From: Thermoplasmatales archaeon
GTDB lineage: Archaea > Thermoplasmatota > Thermoplasmata > Thermoplasmatales > Thermoplasmataceae
NCBI GenBank assembly: GCA_027366585.1
Contig: DAHXNF010000036.1
Span: 1 to 64,000 of the forward strand
Direction of reading: 5' to 3'
Length of the DNA: 64,000 nt
Shown: piece by piece, positions 58,019 to 64,000 of the stretch
Numbering within the stretch: the first letter of the stretch is position 1
Layout of the letters: every line of letters begins with the position of its first letter
Position numbers and translations under genes: made by a program
Notes under the pieces: model-generated
Told to the model about the DNA's origin: nothing
Seen by the model: only the letters and a program-made list of their open reading frames with translations
Databases searched by the model: none

Positions 58019-58729
58019 ATGTCAAACAGGAAAACACACAGAATTTATGATAGCCTGGATAAACTCAGGGAGGATATCATCAATTGCCGCACCTGTACCA
58101 GGCTGGTAAAATTCAGGGAAAAGATTGCAAGTGAAAGGACAAAAAGATTTCTCGATCAGGATTATTGGGGAAAGCCAATTCCAGGTTTCGGACCGCCTGA
58201 TGCCCGCCTTGTCGTGATTGGACTTGCCCCCGCCGCGCATGGAGGGAACAGGACGGGGAGAGTCTTCACGGGAGATCTCTCAGCTAAATTCCTTATGAGG
58301 GGACTCTATGATGCCGGGTTTGCAAACCAGCCCAACTCTGACTCTGTCAATGATGGACTTGTCCTGAAAGATTGTTATATACTGGCAGCGGTAAGATGTG
58401 TTCCTCCAGATAATATCCCGACAAGGGAAGAAATGCAGAACTGTTTTCCGTTTCTCAGAAGGGAGCTGGATCTTCTTACCAATTCAAGAGCCATCCTGCT
58501 ACTTGGAAAGATCGCATTTGATTCATATGTGAAATACCTTAAATTCTATGGAATTGAGACGCCGGAAAAAATGGTTTTCAAGCATGCAAATGCCTATGAC
58601 CTCCCAGATGGAAAGAGAATATTTGCCTCGTTCCATCCAAGCCCGAGAAACACAAATACAGGGAACCTTACCCAAAGCATGTTCCAGTCTTTACTCGAGA
58701 CGATAAAGAAATTTATCGAAGAATCGTAA
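58019..58729 (+). CDS. Uracil-DNA glycosylase family 5 (UDGb)
   Basis: NCRTCTRLV, VVIGLAPAAHGGNRTGRVFTGD, AAVRCVPPDN, FHPSPRNTNTG; ATG 58019 preferred over 57887. Confidence 0.95.
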   Translation: MSNRKTHRIYDSLDKLREDIINCRTCTRLVKFREKIASERTKRFLDQDYWGKPIPGFGPPDARLVVIGLAPAAHGGNRTGRVFTGDLSAKFLMRGLYDAGFANQPNSDSVNDGLVLKDCYILAAVRCVPPDNIPTREEMQNCFPFLRRELDLLTNSRAILLLGKIAFDSYVKYLKFYGIETPEKMVFKHANAYDLPDGKRIFASFHPSPRNTNTGNLTQSMFQSLLETIKKFIEES

Positions 58730-58756
58730 CGGGAAAGCCTGTCAAGCGCAGGAACG

Positions 58757-59533
58757 CTACTCCCATCTGCTCTGGCCAATTAACTGCGCTGTTCTGGCCA
58801 GTTTCTCCAATTTCTCGTTGTCTATCCTGAAGCCGCTCCATTGATCGCCGTGAACGATGTCAGAAATCATGAATAATGCTGATCCCCTGAGATTGAGTTT
58901 CCTGCAAACAGTGAATAGCGCAGAAGCCTCCATATCTGCGGTTAGAATGCCCATTTTTCCAAGCGATTCGATTTCGATGTCAGTTTCCCTATAGGGAGCG
59001 TCTGTAGTCCAGGTTCCACCGCGTAAATATTTCACATTCTGCCTGAGAATCTTTTCCAGGGAAGCATTGAGGGATCTATCAGGGAAAGCGAAGATTGATG
59101 GTCTGGCATAGTGATAGGACGTTCCTTCGTCCCGGACTGCCCTGCTGCAAAGAACTATGTCCCCTATATTGACCTTTGGACTGATTCCACCGGCAGTTCC
59201 TATAGTAAGAAAATCCCTTACGCCTAAAGAAGCGAGTTCCTCAACTATTGTTGCCATCAATGGTGCACCTGCATAAGTCCGGATTACGAGAAGATCAAGA
59301 TCAACGTTTATTCCTTCCCTGAATGTACCTCCGTATGGGAAATCATATTCACGTAACGGAATGTTTCCTGACAGTGCATCAAAAATTCTACTTGAGAACA
59401 CTATCATAGCCCGGCTGGGTACCCACATCTTTCCTGAATGGAATGAATTCAGATATTCATGTGCAGTAAATTTTGCCTTTTTATTCAGTTTCTGCGGAAA
59501 CTTGGGAATCTGCCTGTTTTTCATTACTGACAT
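58757..59533 (-). CDS. Uridine phosphorylase / nucleoside phosphorylase family
   Basis: VRDFLTIGTAGGISPKVNIGDIVLCSRAVRDEGTSYHY, ADMEASALFTVCRKLNLRGSALFMISD. Confidence 0.93.
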   Translation of the reverse strand: MSVMKNRQIPKFPQKLNKKAKFTAHEYLNSFHSGKMWVPSRAMIVFSSRIFDALSGNIPLREYDFPYGGTFREGINVDLDLLVIRTYAGAPLMATIVEELASLGVRDFLTIGTAGGISPKVNIGDIVLCSRAVRDEGTSYHYARPSIFAFPDRSLNASLEKILRQNVKYLRGGTWTTDAPYRETDIEIESLGKMGILTADMEASALFTVCRKLNLRGSALFMISDIVHGDQWSGFRIDNEKLEKLARTAQLIGQSRWE

Positions 59534-59725
59534 AGTATGTCGAACGATAGATATGCTTTATGATTGTGAAGAGGTTGCAAGCATAAACTGCGCCCTAGTT
59601 CATTGCAATTCCTGATTGTCTCTTTGAAAGAATAAACTACATGTCGTACGAATGAGAGAAATTAAGCTCCCTTTTTCTCTCTTTTGCTGAAATAATAAAT
59701 ATCAATGTAAGATAACGCGGAAGTT

Positions 59726-59808
59726 GCTGGGATAGCCTAGCCTGGTAAGGCGCAGGTCTGGAAAGCCTGTGCTCTCGTAGCTCGGGAGTTCGAATCTCCC
59801 TCCCAGCG
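59726..59808 (+). tRNA. tRNA-Ser (GGA)
   Basis: gctggga...tcccagc acceptor stem; CAGGT-CTGGAAA-GCCTG anticodon arm; long variable arm; CCA not encoded. Confidence 0.96.
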
Positions 59809-59944
59809 TTTTCCACGAAAAATTGCAATTATCTGCCAAACGTGAAAAGTGAATTATAGTTATTTCCCTCTATGTAGATGAAAATAGTAAATTCTTTAAT
59901 GAGTATCGAGGTCCAACTCGATATCATAGCCGGGAAGGTTGTAT

Positions 59945-60850
59945 CTATTGTGCAGGCAGTACGAAGATTCCTTCTTTTTCCATCGAGAGGAGATAGCGCA
60001 TCCTCTTGTTCACAGTATTCTGTATTTTTTCTATATCGTTATCGTCCAGATGAGCAAACCTCTTCTGCCCCGAAACATATTCCCTGACGCTTATCGGTTT
60101 TGATGGTTTAGTAACCTTTATGCTTCCATTTATGTATTCAAAAAGCGGAAAAATACCGGACTGTACCGCCTGTCTTGAGACTTCTACGCTCTTCTCAGGC
60201 GGGTAATACCATCCCGTCGGGCAGGGAGCAAGTATCTGTATGAATTTTGGGCCGCTGATTTTTTTAGCATTCCCTATCTTCCTTATCAAATCTTCAGGGT
60301 AAGCAATGGTTGCAGTGGCAACATACGGCACTCCCTGAGCTATCATTAAATCTGCCACTATCTTCTTTTGCTGTTTCTTGAAGTTCCTTTCCTTTCCAAC
60401 AGGTGTTGTTGTTGTCTCTGCACCGAAAGGAGTGCTTCCGGATCTCTGAACACCGGTATTCATGTATGCTTCATTATCATACATTATGTAGAAGACATTG
60501 TGTCCTCTTTCCATTGCGCCGGACAGGGACTGCAGGCCAATGTCTGCAGTACCGCCATCGCCGGCGAATCCTACTACGTTATAGTCACTCTTTCCCTGGA
60601 TATCCAGTGAACCCCTGAGACCGGAAATGACTGCCCCGGTGGCAGCAAATGGCGTGTAGACCATCGGGACTTTGAGCGTTCTGTTAGGCATAGCGCCTGG
60701 GATTACTGCCCAGCATGCTGCAGGCACCGAGACAACGGTCTTCTCTCCCATACCCTTCAATACGTATCGCATGGCAAGAGTGGCCCCGCACCCATGGCAG
60801 GCCGTGTGTCCTGGTTCCATTAATTCCTCTTCCGGGATCGAGAATGGCAC
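59945..60850 (-). CDS. porB: Pyruvate:ferredoxin oxidoreductase (2-oxoacid) beta subunit
   Basis: GHTACHGCGATLAMRYVLKGMG, GFAGDGGTADIGLQSLSGAMERGHNVFYIMYDNEAYMNTG. Confidence 0.95.
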   Translation of the reverse strand: MPFSIPEEELMEPGHTACHGCGATLAMRYVLKGMGEKTVVSVPAACWAVIPGAMPNRTLKVPMVYTPFAATGAVISGLRGSLDIQGKSDYNVVGFAGDGGTADIGLQSLSGAMERGHNVFYIMYDNEAYMNTGVQRSGSTPFGAETTTTPVGKERNFKKQQKKIVADLMIAQGVPYVATATIAYPEDLIRKIGNAKKISGPKFIQILAPCPTGWYYPPEKSVEVSRQAVQSGIFPLFEYINGSIKVTKPSKPISVREYVSGQKRFAHLDDNDIEKIQNTVNKRMRYLLSMEKEGIFVLPAQ

Positions 60851-60851
60851 T

Positions 60852-62054
60852 TCACTTCACCTCCTTGACATTGATGTAATGATTACCGCCTTTGCCTTTC
60901 TTTGTCGTCTTGAACATATCCAGGAAATCATCGATCCTTACGTCTCTGCCGCCCAATCCTGCAGTAAATCCGGTCACGGGTATATCGGATTTGCCGTAAA
61001 GCGCAGACCTGACCTCGGTTGCAGTAAAACCATTCGCTGCCAGGGATATTGATCTGTCCAGAACTCCTACAGATTCGAGATTAGATACCGCACTCAGAAT
61101 CTCTTCGTCAGGAAACGGGCGGAAGAATCTCAGCCTGATTAGACCAACCTTTTCGCCCTCATCTCTCAGTTGGTTCACTACATACTTTCCAGTGGAAGCA
61201 AGAGTTCCAGACGCAATAAGTGCGTATTTTGCATCGTCCATCCTGTACTGCTCTATCAGCCCCGAATAATCCCGGTCAAAGGTTCTTGCGAAATCGCCTG
61301 TGACCTTCTGGATAACCTCCCTGGAATTCTTCATGGATTCCATCAGGTCCTTCTTGAGTTCCATGAATGGACCGTCCGGCGGCGTATAAGAACCGTAGCC
61401 CATCGGATTCTTGAGATCAATCCTGAATTTAAGATCAAGTTTTGGAAGGAACTCGTCAACCTTTTCCTGTTCCGGAATGATGACCGGTTCAGAGGTATGC
61501 GAAAGTATGAATGCGTCCTCCATGCTCATCAAAGGCAGCATTACATCCTGCGATTCAGCAATCCTGTATCCCATGAGGATTGTGTCCAGTGCCTCCTGGT
61601 TCGACTCACAGTACACCTGCATCCAGCCCGTATCTTTCTGGTTCATAGTGTCTGTTTGTTCAGACCATATGTTCCATGGAGGACCAAGCGCCCTGTTTAC
61701 GACGCTCATCACTACTGGGAGGCGCTGTCCTGCAGTCCAGTGCAGCATTTCATGCATGTAAAGAAGGCCATGAGAGCTTGTCGCAGTGTATGAGCGAACG
61801 CCGGCAAGTTCACTGGCAAAGACCGCAGCCATTGCACTGTGCTCGCTTTCAACCTCAATGTATTTTGCATCAAGGTCATCATTGGCAACCATCTCGGCAA
61901 GCTTCTCTACTATTGTGGTCTGCGGCGTGATCGGATATGCCGACACAAAGCCCACCCTTGCAAGCTTAACGCCAACTGCAACCGCTTCATTGCCTGTCAT
62001 AATGGCATTGTGTTTCTGCATAACTCGCATCTTAATCTTCCCCCTTCTCATCAA
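60852..62054 (-). CDS. porA: Pyruvate:ferredoxin oxidoreductase alpha subunit
   Basis: MTGNEAVAVGVKLARVGFVSAYPITPQTTIVEKLAEMV, EHSAMAAVFASELAGVRSYTATSSHGLLYMHEMLHW. Confidence 0.95.
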   Translation of the reverse strand: MMRRGKIKMRVMQKHNAIMTGNEAVAVGVKLARVGFVSAYPITPQTTIVEKLAEMVANDDLDAKYIEVESEHSAMAAVFASELAGVRSYTATSSHGLLYMHEMLHWTAGQRLPVVMSVVNRALGPPWNIWSEQTDTMNQKDTGWMQVYCESNQEALDTILMGYRIAESQDVMLPLMSMEDAFILSHTSEPVIIPEQEKVDEFLPKLDLKFRIDLKNPMGYGSYTPPDGPFMELKKDLMESMKNSREVIQKVTGDFARTFDRDYSGLIEQYRMDDAKYALIASGTLASTGKYVVNQLRDEGEKVGLIRLRFFRPFPDEEILSAVSNLESVGVLDRSISLAANGFTATEVRSALYGKSDIPVTGFTAGLGGRDVRIDDFLDMFKTTKKGKGGNHYINVKEVK

Positions 62055-62331
62055 GTACCATTTCTATACATTTTTCCGGGCATTCGTTTGCACAGATGCC
62101 GCATCCCTTGCAGTAATCCATGTCAATTACGGGTGCCTCCATCTTTAACGTCCTTTCGCTGGGTGCTGCAATTGCTCCTCCATCCACAACGTCAATGCAG
62201 GCATCCGGGCAGAACTTCCAGCATATCATGCATCGGATACACTTAGAATAGTCAATTATGGGTTTCTGGATTCTCCAGGAATCAGTGTGATTTACGCGTG
62301 AACTTACGTCAGCTATTGGTGCCATTATCAT
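62032..62331 (-). CDS. porD: Pyruvate:ferredoxin oxidoreductase delta subunit (2x[4Fe-4S] ferredoxin)
   Basis: CIRCMICWKFCPDACI and CKGCGICANECPEKCI. Confidence 0.95.
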   Translation of the reverse strand: MIMAPIADVSSRVNHTDSWRIQKPIIDYSKCIRCMICWKFCPDACIDVVDGGAIAAPSERTLKMEAPVIDMDYCKGCGICANECPEKCIEMVLDEKGED

Positions 62332-62882
62332 TGTGCCAACCCCAACTGAACTGATTCATAGGCCTCTTGCGCAGCAAGGGCGTTGTCCTCTTTCCTGCTC
62401 GGTGATGCTTCCCTTACTGCATATAGTGTATCATCCAGTGATACGAGCCCGGTAGCCTTGGCCAGGGCACCTATCATGGCTGTATTGATGATCGGGTTGG
62501 CCCGGTTTCCGAGTGCGAGTTTTATTGCTATTGATGTTGCGTCGACCGTGGCGACACGGTATCCATGATTATAATGCATAGGATCCTTCCTGGAGTTCAC
62601 TATAAGAAAGCCGTTCTCCTTCAATCCTCCAGTGACATCAGAGGATTTCATAACGTATGGATCCAGAACGACAACAACGTCAGGATAGTATATCTGGGTC
62701 TTCAGCAGGATTGGCCCATTGTCAATACGCGTAAATGCAGTGACAGGTGCACCTCTTCGTTCTGTGCCAAAGAACGGAAATGAGATGACATATTTACCTT
62801 CGTTAAAAGCCGCAAGAGCTAGTATTTTAGATGCAGTAACCGCTCCCTGACCGCCCCTTCCATGAAATCGTATTTCGAACAA
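62328..62882 (-). CDS. porG: Pyruvate:ferredoxin oxidoreductase gamma subunit
   Basis: FEIRFHGRGGQGAVTASKILALAAFNEGKYVISFPFFGTERRGAPVTAFTRID. Confidence 0.95.
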   Translation of the reverse strand: MFEIRFHGRGGQGAVTASKILALAAFNEGKYVISFPFFGTERRGAPVTAFTRIDNGPILLKTQIYYPDVVVVLDPYVMKSSDVTGGLKENGFLIVNSRKDPMHYNHGYRVATVDATSIAIKLALGNRANPIINTAMIGALAKATGLVSLDDTLYAVREASPSRKEDNALAAQEAYESVQLGLAQ

Positions 62883-63304
62883 TTTCCCACTGAATGATCA
62901 GGCAGGGGATCTTAATTAGCCATGATGCTTACATATCCGGTTTTTCCGGGTATTGAGGTTTTTTTTCGCCGGCCTTCATCATGATTATTGCAATCTGATG
63001 CAACATTAAGAATACAAAATGCCCTGATCTACGGATAGAACCATCCTTGTTAATAGATGCTTTGCTGCGTGGGCCGCCAAATCTTACAAAAGGCTAAGTA
63101 GATTACACTGTGTCTTGGCTTCCAGCCACTGGGCCAGGCAGCGTTTCAATAATGCATGTGAGGACCATGGATGCCTGTTGATATTGCATGATTTGCCAGA
63201 ATACTGGCGAACATAATGTTACTCTTGCCGGTATACCGATCCAGATTCCTGCCTGCCAGCAAAAATGTCGCAGAAGATGTTTTTTATCTTTTGGTTGCTT
63301 GCAC

Positions 63305-64000
63305 TTATTTATCGGGATTCTTTGCCCCATACCCAGAACCACCGGGGGTGAGTATGATAACCTCGTCTCCCTCCAGGAGATCCAGAGTAAACTTGCTTGG
63401 ATACTTTTTCCTTACGCCATTATGAACAACGTAAATCATTCCGGTTTTCCCGTGTCCTCCTCCCGCGAGTGCATAGGGAGGATTAATGAACCTGTCAGCA
63501 AGAACTGAGATGGTGCAAGCTTCCTTCGCCCTGAAGGACCGCATAATTCCGTCGCCACCCTGCCACTGCCCCTTACCACCGGAGTTCCTCCTGATAATGT
63601 AAGAGGTGAAGAACAGAGGATATTCTTTTTCCGCAACCTCTACCGGCGTATTGAGTGTATTAGTCATGTTGCTGTGGACACCTGACTCCCCATGCCGGCC
63701 CATACTTGCACCATTGCCTCCTCCGATGGTCTCATAGTATGACCACAGACTGCCATTTCCCCTCATGCCGCCTATCATGATATTGAACATAGTCCCTGAG
63801 GATGCTGACGGGATAATGGAACTCACGCTCTTGCTAAGGGCATGGAGAACAACATCCGTTATCCTCTGCGTGGTTTCCACGTTTCCGCCTGAAACTGGGT
63901 ATGGTTTATCCGGGTTCAATAGGGAACTCCTGGGAGCAGATACCTGTAGGATTGAATAAAGCCCGTCGTTGGTTGGGATGTCCAGATCCATTGCGCTCCT
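63305..64000 (-). CDS. Hydantoinase B/oxoprolinase family protein, C-terminal part (5' end beyond window)
   Basis: Open to the window edge: RSAMDLDIPTNDGLYSILQVSAPRSSLLNPDKPYPVSGGNVETTQRITD...GGKGQWQGGDGIMRSF...TPGGSGYG. Confidence 0.93.
   Translation of the reverse strand, partial: RSAMDLDIPTNDGLYSILQVSAPRSSLLNPDKPYPVSGGNVETTQRITDVVLHALSKSVSSIIPSASSGTMFNIMIGGMRGNGSLWSYYETIGGGNGASMGRHGESGVHSNMTNTLNTPVEVAEKEYPLFFTSYIIRRNSGGKGQWQGGDGIMRSFRAKEACTISVLADRFINPPYALAGGGHGKTGMIYVVHNGVRKKYPSKFTLDLLEGDEVIILTPGGSGYGAKNPDK

Noticed and set aside
59637-59828. 63-aa minus-strand ORF (GREIRTPELREHRLSRPAPYQARLSQQL)
   Set aside because: It is antisense to the tRNA-Ser(GGA) gene; a familiar spurious translation of tRNA complement.
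61170-61793. 207-aa plus-strand ORF and others antisense to porA
   Set aside because: Entirely antisense to porA, which has clear motifs; no recognisable domain in the plus-strand translation.
63103-63342. 79-aa minus-strand ORF downstream of hydantoinase B
   Set aside because: Overlaps the end of the hydantoinase-B gene and lacks recognisable features.
1-64000. CRISPR arrays, rRNA, SRP RNA, RNase P RNA
   Set aside because: No regularly spaced repeats or recognisable conserved RNA cores seen by eye; a covariance-model scan (Infernal) would be needed to exclude small RNAs.

Overview
64 kb window from an archaeal chromosome, most likely class Thermoplasmata (inferred from gene order and protein features; no search was run). 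Positions 1-12.7 kb hold the end of the S10/spc ribosomal-protein operon (uL24-eS4-uL5-uS14-uS8-uL6-eL32-eL19-uL18-uS5-uL30-uL15), secY-adkA-DUF106-cmk-cbf5-nop5, then purF-eL37-LSm on the opposite strand. Positions 12.8-31.7 kb hold a complete dipeptide/oligopeptide ABC transporter, an S66 (MccF/LD-carboxypeptidase) peptidase, a two-domain sulfurtransferase, a Bat-type HTH regulator, a thiolase, an eL42-eS27-aIF2alpha-nop10-PAC2 operon, topoisomerase VI B and A, a nitrilase-family hydrolase and otsB/otsA. Positions 31.8-44.3 kb are a patchy accessory region with a cupredoxin-like protein, decayed insertion sequences (TnpB, IS1634/IS4-like, IS5-like), orphan secreted/membrane protein pairs, and core genes such as FAH-family, cyclase-family, mdh, queC and queD. 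Positions 44.3-64 kb contain an SAH/MTA-type deaminase, a six-gene MoxR/DUF58 operon headed by a 924-aa surface protein, arcS, TFS, two tRNA-Ser genes, a family-5 uracil-DNA glycosylase, a uridine phosphorylase, the porGDAB operon and a truncated hydantoinase-B gene. The points most worth checking are: the MoxR/DUF58/DUF4129-like surface operon; topoisomerase VI in a Thermoplasmata-like genome; otsB and rpl15, whose conserved N-termini lie upstream of any ATG/GTG/TTG; the 218-nt cbf5/nop5 out-of-frame overlap; a CuA-like cupredoxin that appears to lack the ligand His in its metal loop; and two secreted-plus-membrane protein cassettes beside IS remnants. No CRISPR array was seen.
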